DNA of 64,000 nucleotides, from the NCBI GenBank assembly GCA_003669585.1, contig QWOQ01000011.1:248001-312000 (forward strand), written 5' to 3'. The notes under the pieces are model-generated. The model was given only the letters and a program-made list of their open reading frames with translations, ran no database searches and was not told the origin of the DNA. This stretch comes from Planctomycetota bacterium (GTDB lineage Bacteria; Planctomycetota; Planctomycetia; Pirellulales; UBA1268). A program made the translations under genes and the position numbers. Shown piece after piece: positions 51,730 through 61,972 of the stretch. Numbering within the stretch: position 1 is the first letter of the stretch; each line of letters opens with the position of its first letter.

Positions 51730-53631
51730 CTACTCACGTACAATGCCGGCTAACGGACCCCCGCTGCGACAGAGTGCATCGATTCGTGCGGATGTTTCTC
51801 GATCCTCAACGACAGGCGGCGCGTGATGCGGTTTGAGTCTGGCATCAATCACCAATGGGCCGGTACATCCCCAGTGTTTTTGATGAACAGTCGATCCTGC
51901 GCCGTGCACATCAGCAGCGGGATTCGATCGCGTGAATGTTATCCAGAGAAAGTTTTCCAGTGACGCGGATGCAAATTCACTATCGTCAACGATCACAACA
52001 AGTGGCCAAGAGCGCAGGGGATGATCGTCCCGAATCGTACTGACAAGCCGTTCAATATCTGCCGACCAAGGAGCCGAGGCAGATATTCGCCAGATCGCCG
52101 CATCATCGGTTCCAGACAAAGACATCTGTGGCTTCGGCTCAATGGCTGGGCCAGTCACAGCGACAACGCCCGGCAGACAGACTCTCGGTGCATAAAAACC
52201 ATTCGGCAGCGACCATCCTGCGGGGATCTCTCGAGGTAACGAACGAATCGCGGGGCCGCGAGCTGCAACGACAAGTTTTGAGCCACAATTCAATCCACTT
52301 CCAGAGTAATCGAGCGTATCAATCGTTGTCTCGGTGTGAAAATGACAGTCACGCAGCCAGTTCACGCGTTCCAAAAGGTGAGAAAAAAATGGACGAATCT
52401 GATGCGCTTTGAGGCCTGGAGCATCGCCCTGCGACACGATGAAAAGATATTTTGCCAGCGACAATTGTCCTTGCCCAAGGATCGCCGAAGCTTGTGTCAA
52501 CAATTCTGATGGACGCGTATCGTTTTTCCAAGGCATATAACGTTCACTTCCCACAGCCAAAAGCAAAGGATGAACGCCCGAAGCATCGACTGCATGCACG
52601 CTCTGTACGCCCGGCAACACCGTTGGAATCACCGGGCCGGTAAGTTCGTGGACAAGCCAACCGAAGAGAGTGTCCTCCTGCGGTGGCCTGCCGACCACCG
52701 TCATCGGCCAGATCGCGTCCTTTCGATGCCAGACATGCTCCACCTGCATCACAGGAAATTCATGTTTGCGGGCGTAGTATCCCAGATGATCCCCAAAGGG
52801 TCCTTCAGGCTTCGTCACGCCAGGCATTACGATTCCCTCGATGACAAAATCAGCATCTGCATAGATTGAAGGCCGACCAGGCCTTGAAATCATTGCAATA
52901 CGATGGCCTGCAAGCACTCCGGCAAAAGTGAGTTCTGAAAGACCTTCAGGCAGTGGCATGACTGCCGACACCGCAACCGCCGGAGATCCACCGACAAAGA
53001 TTGAAACTTTGAGTGGCTCACCTCGCTCAATAGCGGCGCTGTGATGCACGCCAATACCACGATGAAGTTGGTAATGAAGACCTATTTCACGATCGTGTTC
53101 ATACTCATTACCAGCGAGTTGCACGCGGTACATTCCGAGATTCGAACGCAGAGTGCCGGGACGATGCGGGTCTTCGGTGTAGACGGCTGGCAGTGTGATA
53201 AAAGGTCCACCATCATTCGGCCAGTTGGTGACCTGGGGCAAACGACTCAAAGGAATTTCATTTGAGAGCACAGGACCTCGCCGAACTTTTCTTGGCAGCA
53301 TTGAAATCGCGTCAATCGGCGACCGCCAATACCGCCAAGGCCGCTTCAAGGCTTCCATGGGATCAATTTTGAGTTCGACAAGTTTTTTCACGCGATCGAG
53401 TGAATCGGAAAAAATTCGTTCGATTCGCTTTTGTGTACCGTAAAGATTGACGAGTATTGGAAACGCAGAACCCTTCGGTGTGGTAAACAAAACGGCTGGT
53501 CCACCAGAGCGAAAGAGTCGGCGTTGAATCTCGGCGATCTCCAGATGCTGGTGAACTGGATGATCGATCACAATGAGTTCTCCCTCATTGCGAAGCTGAT
53601 CGGTACAGGCACGAAGAGAGTGAAAACCCAT
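51730..53631 (-). CDS. UbiD-family (prenyl-FMN-dependent) decarboxylase
   Basis: The 633-residue product is a UbiD-like enzyme. It has the N-terminal LRACTDQLRNEGELIVIDHPVHQHLEIAEIQRR, the central PGVTKPEGPFGDHLGYYARKHEFPVMQVEHVWHRKDAIWPMTVVGRPPQEDTLFG block with the EGPFGDH motif, and a C-terminal extension. E. coli UbiD is about 497 residues, so this is the longer type, also seen in menaquinone (futalosine pathway) decarboxylases. Its reaction needs prenylated FMN from a UbiX flavin prenyltransferase, which is not in the window. The substrate is therefore uncertain. Convergent with rplU. Confidence 0.9.
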   Translation of the reverse strand: MGFHSLRACTDQLRNEGELIVIDHPVHQHLEIAEIQRRLFRSGGPAVLFTTPKGSAFPILVNLYGTQKRIERIFSDSLDRVKKLVELKIDPMEALKRPWRYWRSPIDAISMLPRKVRRGPVLSNEIPLSRLPQVTNWPNDGGPFITLPAVYTEDPHRPGTLRSNLGMYRVQLAGNEYEHDREIGLHYQLHRGIGVHHSAAIERGEPLKVSIFVGGSPAVAVSAVMPLPEGLSELTFAGVLAGHRIAMISRPGRPSIYADADFVIEGIVMPGVTKPEGPFGDHLGYYARKHEFPVMQVEHVWHRKDAIWPMTVVGRPPQEDTLFGWLVHELTGPVIPTVLPGVQSVHAVDASGVHPLLLAVGSERYMPWKNDTRPSELLTQASAILGQGQLSLAKYLFIVSQGDAPGLKAHQIRPFFSHLLERVNWLRDCHFHTETTIDTLDYSGSGLNCGSKLVVAARGPAIRSLPREIPAGWSLPNGFYAPRVCLPGVVAVTGPAIEPKPQMSLSGTDDAAIWRISASAPWSADIERLVSTIRDDHPLRSWPLVVIVDDSEFASASLENFLWITFTRSNPAADVHGAGSTVHQKHWGCTGPLVIDARLKPHHAPPVVEDRETSARIDALCRSGGPLAGIVRE

Positions 53632-53679
53632 AGAATAGTGGCTCGGTATGGAAGAACTGTGTATAGAAACAAAAGAAAG

Positions 53680-53711
53680 AGGATGATGAATACCATAGAC
53701 TCATCCATCCT
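53680..53711. repeat. Imperfect hairpin in the UbiD-RarA intergenic region
   Basis: AGGATGATGA at 53680-53689 pairs with TCATCCATCCT at 53701-53711 apart from one bulged base, around an 11-base loop. It lies between the divergent starts of the UbiD-family gene (53631, minus) and rarA (about 53819, plus). It may be a leader structure or a binding site; nothing decides this. Confidence 0.25.
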
Positions 53712-53818
53712 AGTCAACTGCTGTATGCCGGCAGTCAATTCGGAAGAGTCTCAACGATTTGTCACACTTTCAGTGCTGATTGTGAAATTGTTTCTTGACA
53801 CTCCGTGGAACTGTGCAA

Positions 53819-55159
53819 GTGGCTGATCTCTTTAGTGCTTCTCGGGCCGCAAACATCGCCCGCGCTGCTCCGCTGGCGGCGCGCATGAGGCCGCGTCGAC
53901 TCTCCGACTATATCGGACAACAGAAGATTATCGGACCAGGAATGCTTCTGCGCAGGCTGATTGAGGCCGATCGGCTTGGATCAGTGATTCTGTACGGTCC
54001 ACCAGGGGTAGGAAAAACGACGCTGGCGGAGATCATTGCGCATGAAACAAAACGCCGTTTCGTCGAACTTTCTGCAACAGCTTCAGGCGTGAAAGAACTG
54101 CGAGAGGTACTCGACGCGGCACGTCGTCGACTTGAAGACGATGGCCAACACACGTGTCTTTTTATTGACGAGATTCACCGATTTAATAAGTCGCAGCAAG
54201 ACGTACTCTTGCCGGATGTGGAAAATGGCGTCATTGCACTGATCGGTGCGACAACACACAACCCTTTTTTCGCTCTGACATCGGCGCTCGTCAGTCGTAG
54301 TCGTCTCTTCGAATTGGAATCACTTTCGCACGAGGAAATTTCAGAAATCATTCAACGCGTGATCGCTGACCACGATCATGGTCTTGGGCGACAGCAGGTG
54401 ACAATTGATCCTGACGCACTTGCATTTCTCGCTGAAACTTCTGATGGCGATGCGAGACGAGCAATTGGTGCGCTCGAAGTGGGTGTGCTTTCAAGCAAGG
54501 AAAGACCGCTGAATGTCACGCTCGAACTGGCTCGGGAGAGCGTGCAGCAAAAGGCAATTGCTTACGATTCAGGCGACGCACACTACGACTGCGCAAGTGC
54601 ATTGATAAAAAGTATCCGCGGAAGTGATGCCGATGCCGGACTCTACTGGCTGGCGCGCATGCTTGAAGGAGGTGAGGACGTTCGGTTTCTCACTCGCCGT
54701 CTGGTCATTCTTGCCAGTGAGGATATTGGAAATGCAGATCCAAGGGCCCTCATGATTGCAGTTTCCGCAATGCAGGCAACGGAATTTGTGGGAATGCCAG
54801 AGTGTGCACTCACACTCTCGCAGGCCGTGACGTATCTCGCTTTGGCCCCCAAGAGCAATGCCTGCACGCTTGCAATCGCTCTGGCCCGTAGCGACGTTCG
54901 AGAACGCACGACGATTCCTGTGCCGAGGCATCTGCAGGATCAACACTACTCGGGAGCCGAGCGTTTAGGGCATGGAAAGGGATATACTTCCGCCCACAAT
55001 GCTCCCGACGGCATTGTTGTGCAGGAGTATCTCGGTGTTGAAAAACGCTATTACGAGCCTACCGACCGCGGCTACGAGCGCGACCTTTCCGAGCGTCTTG
55101 CGGAGATTCGGCGAAGACTCGCAGGGGCACACAGTCCCCAGGACGACAGGAAAATATAA
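53819..55159 (+). CDS. rarA: Replication-associated recombination protein A (MgsA/RarA AAA ATPase)
   Basis: The 446-residue product has the family layout DLFSASRAANIARAAPLAARMRPRRLSDYIGQ. The Walker A motif GPPGVGKT is at 60-67, the DEIH motif (117-120, IDEIHRFNKSQQDVLLPDVENG) follows, then ATTHNPFFALTSALVSRSRLFEL (arginine finger region) and a C-terminal tetramerisation domain ending in YLGVEKRYYEPTDRGYERDLSERL. It acts at stalled replication forks. The start is a guess: GTG at 53819 gives VADLF, the usual opening. The in-frame GTG at 53813 and TTG at 53795 are alternatives. No ATG fits. Confidence 0.93.
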   Translation: MADLFSASRAANIARAAPLAARMRPRRLSDYIGQQKIIGPGMLLRRLIEADRLGSVILYGPPGVGKTTLAEIIAHETKRRFVELSATASGVKELREVLDAARRRLEDDGQHTCLFIDEIHRFNKSQQDVLLPDVENGVIALIGATTHNPFFALTSALVSRSRLFELESLSHEEISEIIQRVIADHDHGLGRQQVTIDPDALAFLAETSDGDARRAIGALEVGVLSSKERPLNVTLELARESVQQKAIAYDSGDAHYDCASALIKSIRGSDADAGLYWLARMLEGGEDVRFLTRRLVILASEDIGNADPRALMIAVSAMQATEFVGMPECALTLSQAVTYLALAPKSNACTLAIALARSDVRERTTIPVPRHLQDQHYSGAERLGHGKGYTSAHNAPDGIVVQEYLGVEKRYYEPTDRGYERDLSERLAEIRRRLAGAHSPQDDRKI

Positions 55160-55413
55160 AAAACGTTTTTCTCCGGTCGCAATGATTTGTGCGACGACGG
55201 TCCGTTCGAAAAGCGTCAGAAATGCTCTTGCAAAAATAGAAAAACCCAACTATTTCCCTGTCTCCAAGAAGACCTGAGGGCTTGTAAAGCTTCCTCGGTT
55301 TTCAGGGCGAATGGTTCTTTGCAACGACTGTCATCCATGTATGGAGGCAAGTTGTGGGACCGGCAGATGTGAAAGTGGTGCTCTCTCTTTTTTAGAATGA
55401 AGGAGTTTTTTCA

Positions 55414-55689
55414 ATGTCAATGCTTAAAGCAGGTGTGTCGATCGCGTTCCTTGCGGGTGTTTTTTCCATCATGTCGACGGCGGCTTTTGCGAAAGATCTC
55501 GATCCTGCATCGCTTGCCATGCTGAAGGATAATTTTGTGAAGGCTGATAAAGATGCCGATGGAAAGCTCACTCACGCCGAATGCAATGCTGGCATGCCAA
55601 GAATTGCACGAGGTTTTGACAAGATTGATTCACAGAAAAAAGGATACATCACGCTTGACGAGATTCTGGCATTCGTTGCAAGCCGCTGA
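55414..55689 (+). CDS. Small exported EF-hand protein
   Basis: The 91-residue product has a signal peptide (AGVSIAFLAGVFSIMSTAAFA, likely cut after AFA at residue 26). One canonical calcium-binding EF-hand loop is at 45-56 (DKDADGKLTHAE). A second, degenerate loop is at 72-83 (DSQKKGYITLDE), in which position 5 is lysine. It should bind calcium in the periplasm or outside. A strong AAGGAG ribosome-binding site stands eight bases before the ATG. A perfect hairpin follows 38 bases after its stop codon. Confidence 0.85.
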   Translation: MSMLKAGVSIAFLAGVFSIMSTAAFAKDLDPASLAMLKDNFVKADKDADGKLTHAECNAGMPRIARGFDKIDSQKKGYITLDEILAFVASR

Positions 55690-55727
55690 GAGTTGTATTA
55701 CTCGCTTTTACAAAAACACGCTGCCTT

Positions 55728-55756
55728 CGTCTGGAGTGGGCGCCCCACTCCAGACG
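55728..55756 (+). terminator. Hairpin terminator after the EF-hand gene
   Basis: CGTCTGGAGTGGG and CCCACTCCAGACG form a perfect 13-base stem around a CGC loop at 55728-55756, starting 38 bases after the EF-hand stop codon. It is the strongest stem-loop in the window. The downstream sequence (AACCGGTTGTTTAC) is not a clean T-run, so the termination call rests on position and stem strength. Confidence 0.55.
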
Positions 55757-55863
55757 AACCGGTTGTTTACAGATTGATTCTTAGGCAAAGACACTCCGAA
55801 TAATCAAAAGTGGAGTGAAATATTGTCCCCAGAAAGTACAGAACAACAGGGAACGAAAAAATA

Positions 55864-56634
55864 ATGAGTCTTTACGGACGAGCAGTCTGCCGAACATTGT
55901 TGTTTGTCTCTGCGGCGATCGTGTGCAGTTGGCGTTCTGTCGATGCACAGTTGTCTTCTTTGGGGCCAACAACGTCCGCGGCCCGAACCGCGCCTTCTTT
56001 GTGGCCTGTGACTCCTCTGCGTCGAATTTACGTCTGTCCGTTTGCAATGGAACAAGGGCTCCAAGAACAGATTCAGCAGCAAGCGGCTAGCTCTGTTATT
56101 CCACAGGGACCGATGCGAAGAATGATGTCGTCACGCCCTCGCGCTGTTGACATGGTTACTGGATACGACCGCAGCGTGCCGATTGGCATCACGATCTCCA
56201 AGCAGGTTGCCGATGAGCTTGCAAAAGCCGGATTGCCGTCTGTGATCTGGAATAATCCCGGTCCACCTCCTGTCGACGGGTGGAAACTCTCGGGACAGAT
56301 TGTGAGTCTCGATGAAGGACGATCCGTCGCAAAAGATGTAATCGGTTTCGGAGTTGGAAACAAGAAAATCGGCGTGGACATTGCACTGTCAGATCCAGCA
56401 ACTGCCGGTGGCCAGCCATTTTTTATACTCGACAGTTCCGATAAGGGACGCAAGATGCCAGGTTCGCTGGCGCTCGGTGCTGTCTCGGGATTTAACCCGT
56501 ATGTTATCGCCGGAAAATTAGTCGCGTCTCATTCTGGCATTTCGGACATCACCCAGCAGAGCCGAATGGCTGGTGAAATTGCTGGAGCTGTAACGGATGC
56601 ACTTAAAGAGCATGGACAGATATTGAGCCGATAA
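55864..56634 (+). CDS. Exported protein resembling the DUF4410 family
   Basis: The 256-residue product has a signal peptide (LLFVSAAIVCSWRSVDAQ). The central-to-C-terminal part VDGWKLSGQIVSLDEGRSVAKDVIGFGVGNKKIGVDIALSDPATAGGQPFFILDSSDKG has the pattern of DUF4410 proteins, a family of small exported proteins without known function. It is followed on the same strand after 45 bases by the DUF4239-like gene, so the two may form a pair. No ribosome-binding site is evident. Family assignment is by eye. Confidence 0.62.
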   Translation: MSLYGRAVCRTLLFVSAAIVCSWRSVDAQLSSLGPTTSAARTAPSLWPVTPLRRIYVCPFAMEQGLQEQIQQQAASSVIPQGPMRRMMSSRPRAVDMVTGYDRSVPIGITISKQVADELAKAGLPSVIWNNPGPPPVDGWKLSGQIVSLDEGRSVAKDVIGFGVGNKKIGVDIALSDPATAGGQPFFILDSSDKGRKMPGSLALGAVSGFNPYVIAGKLVASHSGISDITQQSRMAGEIAGAVTDALKEHGQILSR

Positions 56635-56679
56635 CGCATGTCGCATATTTTTGAATAGTGAAGGATGAATACTTGACAT

Positions 56680-57492
56680 ATGCTGAAACTTCCAGTCTTT
56701 TTCGATCATCTCCTCGCGCTGCCGATGCCGCTGCTGATGTTGTTTATTTTGTCTTACTGGAGCTTTCTTGCGTTTATCGTTCACCGTTTTCTTGTTCCGT
56801 GGATTGCCGGAAGGACGGGGCAAAAAATTGGCCGTCTGGAGGCTGAGGTTCCAGCGCAGATTGGTTTGGCGTTTGGACTTCTGGTGTCATTTATCGCAAT
56901 TCCTGTCTGGGAGCAGCACAGCCTTGCCGAAGATACTGCAAGGTCGGAAGCAGCGAGTTACCGAGACATAGAAGAGATCATTGAAGAAAGTCCGAAGGAA
57001 ATCTATGAACCTGTGCATGGTGCCTTGCAAAAAACAGTTGATTTTATTGTGACGAAGGAATGGCCGCTGTTGGCGCATCTCCAAACACCGAGAGTTGCCT
57101 CACCACCTCTTCGCGACCTTCGAAATACCATCCATGCTCTTCCCGAAGGCGTGATGAAAAGCAGTCTCCTTGAATCGTTCAAGCAGGCAACCAATGCTCG
57201 AGAAACGCGGCTTCGGATTGCCGCCACTCGTCCACCACCTGCACGCTGGGGAATTATCGGGGTGCTTGCAATTCTGACGCTTCTGGGCGTTGGGCTCATT
57301 CATGCGGATGCTCCTCGAGCCAGAAGAATTGCGCTGGGAATGGTAGCAATCGGGATTTCCTGTTGCTTCGTGATTCTCTTTGCGTACACGCGACCGTATC
57401 TCGGGCAGTTTGCAATTGAGCCAGACGATATGCGAGTTCTTTCCGCATACATATCGCAAGACAACATGTCATCGCATTTGACGAAGCGATAG
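56680..57492 (+). CDS. Membrane protein resembling the DUF4239 (bestrophin-like) family
   Basis: The 270-residue product has N-terminal hydrophobic helices (ALPMPLLMLFILSYWSFLAFIVHRFL and AQIGLAFGLLVSFIAIPVW), a soluble helical middle (about 75-180) and C-terminal helices (WGIIGVLAILTLLGVGLI, IALGMVAIGISCCFVILFAYTRPYLG) ending in IEPDDMRVL, features shared with DUF4239. Function unknown. It reads with the DUF4410-like gene and ends 41 bases before the end of the convergent cysNC gene. Confidence 0.68.
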   Translation: MLKLPVFFDHLLALPMPLLMLFILSYWSFLAFIVHRFLVPWIAGRTGQKIGRLEAEVPAQIGLAFGLLVSFIAIPVWEQHSLAEDTARSEAASYRDIEEIIEESPKEIYEPVHGALQKTVDFIVTKEWPLLAHLQTPRVASPPLRDLRNTIHALPEGVMKSSLLESFKQATNARETRLRIAATRPPPARWGIIGVLAILTLLGVGLIHADAPRARRIALGMVAIGISCCFVILFAYTRPYLGQFAIEPDDMRVLSAYISQDNMSSHLTKR

Positions 57493-57532
57493 AATGTGGT
57501 TTCAAACTCGCGAGAAATGGTCACGAGAACAA

Positions 57533-59473
57533 CTAGAGTATGATGCCTCGAGACTCAAGCAGTTTGATCAATTCATCTACGCATCGGACGGCATCCCACT
57601 GATGCGTTGGGAGCACGAGATCCGCATGGCTTGGAAGTTCGTAGGCAGCACTCACTCCGGGAAAGTTTGAAAGCTCTCCCTTGTCGGCCATTGCATAATG
57701 TCCTTGAGTGTCGCGAGTGCGACAGATTTCAAGAGGAGCCGCAAGGTGAACGACGAGGAATCGATCTCGCCCGATCCGCTCGGCTGCTTTCTGTCGAACG
57801 GCTTCTTCCGGTGCAACAAAGGCACCGATGCAGAGGATACCAGCGTCATTAAAGAGCTTTGCCACCTCGATACTTCGGCGGAGGTTTTCGCTGCGATCTT
57901 CGGCTGAGAATCCGAGATCTTTACTGATTCCCATTCGCATGGTCTGACCATCGAGCACGACCACGGCGCGGCCCATTTCAAACAATCTGCGTTCCAGTAA
58001 GAGAGCAGTCGTTGTCTTGCCGGCTCCCGTAAGTCCGGTGAGCAAGATGGTCGCGGGCTTTTGTCCGAATCTCGCCATTCGTTCTTGAACCGTCACCGTG
58101 CTCGGCGTGCTGTGAAGCCGTGCCTCCGAGAACTCATCTTCCCACAAATCCTGTGGACCCTCACTTGAAGATGAACGATCGAGAATCATTCCGGCGCCAA
58201 CAGTTGCATTCGAGAGTCGATCAATAATGATAAACGCACCCGTTGTACGATTGCGGCGATATGCATCAAATGCGATTGGACTAGTGAGTAAAATCTGGCA
58301 GCGACCAATCTCGTTGAGCGCCAGCGTCGGCGAATCTTGACGATGCAGCGAGTTGACATCCACTCGATATCGCAGCGTACTTACCGTGCCAGTGGTGATT
58401 TTACTCGTCTGCTTAAACAGATACTGCTTTCCAGGAAGAAGCGAGTCTTCGCTCATCCACACCACGGTGGCCTCAAATTTCTGATTCACGTGCGGCACAT
58501 TTCCGGGACGAACCAGCATGTCGCCCCGGCTGGAATCAATTTCATCTTCAAGAGTGAGCGTTACGGAGAGGGGAGCAAATGCCTCTTCTAATTCGCCGTC
58601 ATGCGTGACGATTGATTTCACCCGACTTTTCTTGCGCGACGGCAAAGACATGACCTCATCGCCTTTGCGAATGATTCCCGAGGCGATTGTCCCCGCAAAG
58701 CCTCGAAAGTCGAGATTGGGACGAACAACTAATTGCACAGGAAATCGAAAGTCTTCCAGATTGCGATCGGATCCGATGTAAATAGTTTCCAGCAACTGCA
58801 TGAGTGGAGCGCCGTGATACCAAGGGGTTTTTGGACTATTGACGACGACGTTGTCTCCCTTTAGTGCCGAGATCGGCATGAAGTGCACATCGGGGAGTTC
58901 GAGTCGGGATGCAAAGCCGATGTAGTCGCTCCGTATCTTCTCAAAAACACTTTCCTGAAAATCAACGATGTCCATCTTGTTAATGGCAACGATGACGTGC
59001 TTGATACCAAGCAGCGAGACAATGAATGAATGTCGCTTGGTCTGTGTAAGCACTCCGTGTCTTGCGTCGATCAGGATAATCGCCACGTCAGCGGTAGAGG
59101 CGCCCGTTGCCATGTTGCGTGTGTACTGCTCGTGACCGGGCGTATCTGCGATAATAAATTTTCGCTTGTCTGTAGAGAAGTAACGGTAGGCGACGTCAAT
59201 CGTAATTCCCTGCTGTCGCTCATCCTCGAGCCCATCGGTAAAAAGAGCCAAATCAAGCTCTTCCCCGGTAGTACCGTAGCGAGAAGAATCTTTCTGAATC
59301 GCCGCGAGTTGATCTTCGTAGATCATTTTTGACTCGTAAAAGAGCCTGCCTATGAGCGTGCTCTTTCCATCATCAACGCTGCCACACGTAATAAAACGAA
59401 GCAATTCCTTTCGCTCGTGCTGCAAAAGATATTCATCGATGTTGGTGGCAATAAGGGGAGAGAGATGACTCAT
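57533..59473 (-). CDS. cysNC: Bifunctional sulfate adenylyltransferase GTPase subunit / APS kinase
   Basis: The 646-residue product fuses CysN and CysC. The CysN half has the G1 motif [11 protein letters not shown] (P-loop about 31-38), [39 protein letters not shown] and INKMDIVDF, then two beta-barrel domains. The APS-kinase half has P-loop GLTGAGKT at about 480-487, and the substrate motif reads DGQTMR at 508-513 instead of DGDNxR, followed by [21 protein letters not shown]. With CysD it makes APS, and the C-terminal part may make PAPS. The ATG at 59473 is six bases after the cysD stop. Confidence 0.95.
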   Translation of the reverse strand: MSHLSPLIATNIDEYLLQHERKELLRFITCGSVDDGKSTLIGRLFYESKMIYEDQLAAIQKDSSRYGTTGEELDLALFTDGLEDERQQGITIDVAYRYFSTDKRKFIIADTPGHEQYTRNMATGASTADVAIILIDARHGVLTQTKRHSFIVSLLGIKHVIVAINKMDIVDFQESVFEKIRSDYIGFASRLELPDVHFMPISALKGDNVVVNSPKTPWYHGAPLMQLLETIYIGSDRNLEDFRFPVQLVVRPNLDFRGFAGTIASGIIRKGDEVMSLPSRKKSRVKSIVTHDGELEEAFAPLSVTLTLEDEIDSSRGDMLVRPGNVPHVNQKFEATVVWMSEDSLLPGKQYLFKQTSKITTGTVSTLRYRVDVNSLHRQDSPTLALNEIGRCQILLTSPIAFDAYRRNRTTGAFIIIDRLSNATVGAGMILDRSSSSEGPQDLWEDEFSEARLHSTPSTVTVQERMARFGQKPATILLTGLTGAGKTTTALLLERRLFEMGRAVVVLDGQTMRMGISKDLGFSAEDRSENLRRSIEVAKLFNDAGILCIGAFVAPEEAVRQKAAERIGRDRFLVVHLAAPLEICRTRDTQGHYAMADKGELSNFPGVSAAYELPSHADLVLPTHQWDAVRCVDELIKLLESRGIIL

Positions 59474-59479
59474 AGAAGC

Positions 59480-60391
59480 TTAGAAATACCCCTCCTTTTT
59501 CTTTTTTTCCATACTTCCAGCCTCATCGCTGTCAATCAATCGGCCCTGCCGTTCCGAGAAGGTTGTAAGCAGCATCTCCTGAATGATCTCGGGAAGTGTG
59601 GTGGCATTTGAATCAACCGCGCCCGAAAGTGGATAGCAACCCAGCGTGCGAAATCGAACCTTTCGCATTTCGGGAACTTCACCAGGTTCCAGAGGAAGCC
59701 TGTCGTCATCAACCATAATCATGACGCCACTGCGCCAGACGATGGGTCGCTCTTTGGCAAAATAGAGTGGAACCAGTGGGATGTTTTCAAGGTAGATGTA
59801 CTGCCACACATCGAGTTCGGTCCAGTTTGACAAAGGAAAAATACGAATACTTTCTCCTTTTTTTACTTTTGTATTGTAGAGACTCCAGAGTTCCGGCCGC
59901 TGATTTTTAGGATCCCATCGATGGAACTCATCACGAAAAGAAAATACGCGTTCTTTGGATCGCGATTTTTCTTCATCGCGCCGCGCGCCACCAAACGCCG
60001 CATCAAACCGATAGTGGTTGAGTGCTTGCTTGAGCCCCTCTGTTTTCATAGTGTCGGTATAAAACTTGCTGCCGTGTGTGATCGGATTGATCCCCTTGGC
60101 TCGTCCTTCTTCGTTGACATGCACGATCAGCTTGAGGCCAAGTTGTTTGGCAACGTACTCATCGCGGAGCGCGTACATCTCCTTGAATTTCCAAGTCGTA
60201 TCCACATGCAGGAGCGGGAATGGCATTTTTGCTGGAAAAAAAGCCTTTTCTGCGAGGCGTAGCATGCATGCGGAATCTTTTCCAATGGAATAGAGCATCA
60301 CTGGATTTTCAAACTCGGCCGCCACTTCACGAATAATGTGAATGCTTTCGGCTTCGAGTTGACGCAGGTGTGTAAGGCGATAGGAGGACAT
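59480..60391 (-). CDS. cysD: Sulfate adenylyltransferase subunit 2
   Basis: The 303-residue product is the PP-loop ATP-sulfurylase small subunit. It has the motif [17 protein letters not shown], then [54 protein letters not shown], and the C-terminal [27 protein letters not shown]. It works with the CysN GTPase subunit to form APS from sulfate and ATP. The ATG at 60391 gives the usual [17 protein letters not shown]; an ATG at 60478 adds residues without match. It is divergent from zwf, with 92 bases between the starts. It forms an operon with cysNC. Confidence 0.96.
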   Translation of the reverse strand: MSSYRLTHLRQLEAESIHIIREVAAEFENPVMLYSIGKDSACMLRLAEKAFFPAKMPFPLLHVDTTWKFKEMYALRDEYVAKQLGLKLIVHVNEEGRAKGINPITHGSKFYTDTMKTEGLKQALNHYRFDAAFGGARRDEEKSRSKERVFSFRDEFHRWDPKNQRPELWSLYNTKVKKGESIRIFPLSNWTELDVWQYIYLENIPLVPLYFAKERPIVWRSGVMIMVDDDRLPLEPGEVPEMRKVRFRTLGCYPLSGAVDSNATTLPEIIQEMLLTTFSERQGRLIDSDEAGSMEKKKKEGYF

Positions 60392-60483
60392 AATAATGAA
60401 AATCGTGATGCGGTATGTACGGAGTTCTGCTGGTATAAACAAAATCAGAATTTGCAACAACTCTGAAGGGTGATCCATAACAA

Positions 60484-61878
60484 ATGAGTAAACACATCAA
60501 GCCGCGGTCGGATGCCCTCGTTTTCTTTGGGGCCACAGGAGATTTGGCCTACAAGAAAATTTTTCCAGCACTGCAGGCGATGGCCTGTCGAGGCAAGCTC
60601 GATTTCCCTGTAGTAGGTGTGGCCCGATCGGGATGGAATCGCGAAAAACTCATTGAAAGAGCAAGGGCGAGCGTCACTGAATACGGTGGCCTCGATCCAG
60701 TCGGCTTTGAATCGCTTGTCTCCCATCTCCGTTACGTCGATGGAGACTACGGCGCCTCCGCAACGTTTGAAAAGTTGAAAGTAGAACTCGGTACATCGCA
60801 TCGACCTGTTCATTATCTGGCTATCCCCCCGAGTCTCTTTTCGGGCGTCGTAAGTCAACTTGGTCGATCTGGTTGTGCGCAGGATGCCCGCGTGATTGTG
60901 GAAAAACCGTTTGGTCGTGATCTCGAATCTGCAAGAGAGTTGAATCGTGTCTTGCAAGAAGTTTTTTCGGAGGAAAGTATTTTTCGAATCGACCATTATT
61001 TGGGAAAAGAAGCTGTCCAGAATATTTTATATTTCCGATTTGCAAATGCATTTCTGGAACCGATTCTCAATCGCCATTACGTCGAGAACGTGCAGATCAC
61101 GATGGCAGAAGATTTTGGAATCAAGGGACGCGGAAAATTTTATGACGAGACGGGGATCATTCGCGACGTCATTCAAAATCACCTTCTGCAAGTCGTCAGC
61201 TATCTGGCGATGGAACCACCCTCAAGCACCTACGCAGAAGCCATTCGCGACGAACAGGCAAAAGTCCTTCGTACGGTACGGCCGCTCGATGTCGCCAACG
61301 TGGTGAGAGGGCAGTTTCGCGGATATCGAGATGAGCCTGGGGTGTCAAAGGATTCGTTCATCGGTACCTATGCGGCATTGCGATTGTGGGTCGACTCATG
61401 GAGATGGGAAGGTGTCCCGTTTTTTGTTCGCGCCGGAAAATCGCTGGCGAAAACCGTTACTGAAGTGTCGATTCAATTTAAGCAGGCACCGCAGGTCGTT
61501 TTTTCAGAAACTTCCCCGGCAGCCGTTGGAAATTATGTTCGCTTCCGCTTGAGTCCCGTGGTTGCCATTGCGCTCGGAGCGAGGGCCAAACGACCGGGAG
61601 AGGGAATGAGTGGAGTGCCTGTAGAACTATCGGTTGTCGATGGTGTTCGAGACGGAACGCTCAAGCCAATGGACGCATACGAGCGATTGCTAGGCGACTC
61701 GATTGCTGGCGACACCACGCTGTTTGCCAGGCAAGATGTTGTGGACGCAGCGTGGGCTATTGTAGATCCGGTCATCCACGGACCGAGCCCGATGTACGAA
61801 TACGAACCCGGCACGTGGGGGCCATCAGAATCTGATCGGCTTGTAGAAGATGTTGGAGGTTGGAAAAACCCGATTTAA
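60484..61878 (+). CDS. zwf: Glucose-6-phosphate 1-dehydrogenase
   Basis: The 464-residue product opens with the NADP-binding motif [19 protein letters not shown] (GATGDLA at 16-22), continues with EKPFGRD at 140-146 and carries the catalytic-site motif RIDHYLGKE at 168-176. Further motifs are [19 protein letters not shown] and [21 protein letters not shown]. It begins the oxidative pentose-phosphate route, making NADPH. No pgl, gnd or transaldolase gene is adjacent. The ATG at 60484 follows a weak leader. Confidence 0.96.
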   Translation: MSKHIKPRSDALVFFGATGDLAYKKIFPALQAMACRGKLDFPVVGVARSGWNREKLIERARASVTEYGGLDPVGFESLVSHLRYVDGDYGASATFEKLKVELGTSHRPVHYLAIPPSLFSGVVSQLGRSGCAQDARVIVEKPFGRDLESARELNRVLQEVFSEESIFRIDHYLGKEAVQNILYFRFANAFLEPILNRHYVENVQITMAEDFGIKGRGKFYDETGIIRDVIQNHLLQVVSYLAMEPPSSTYAEAIRDEQAKVLRTVRPLDVANVVRGQFRGYRDEPGVSKDSFIGTYAALRLWVDSWRWEGVPFFVRAGKSLAKTVTEVSIQFKQAPQVVFSETSPAAVGNYVRFRLSPVVAIALGARAKRPGEGMSGVPVELSVVDGVRDGTLKPMDAYERLLGDSIAGDTTLFARQDVVDAAWAIVDPVIHGPSPMYEYEPGTWGPSESDRLVEDVGGWKNPI

Positions 61879-61972
61879 AATAATGTGCAGATCGATCGCG
61901 CACGGCATTTCTGGGTAAAGGTCGGAAAGACATTTGTTTTTGGGTCGATGCCAGTATTCACTGACACATGCT

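Noticed and set aside
53795..53800. TTG at 53795 as rarA start, or TTGACA as a -35 box
   Set aside because: The codon is part of a TTGACA hexamer, RarA-like sequence begins later (VADLF), and no -10 box follows at the right distance, so neither reading is supported.
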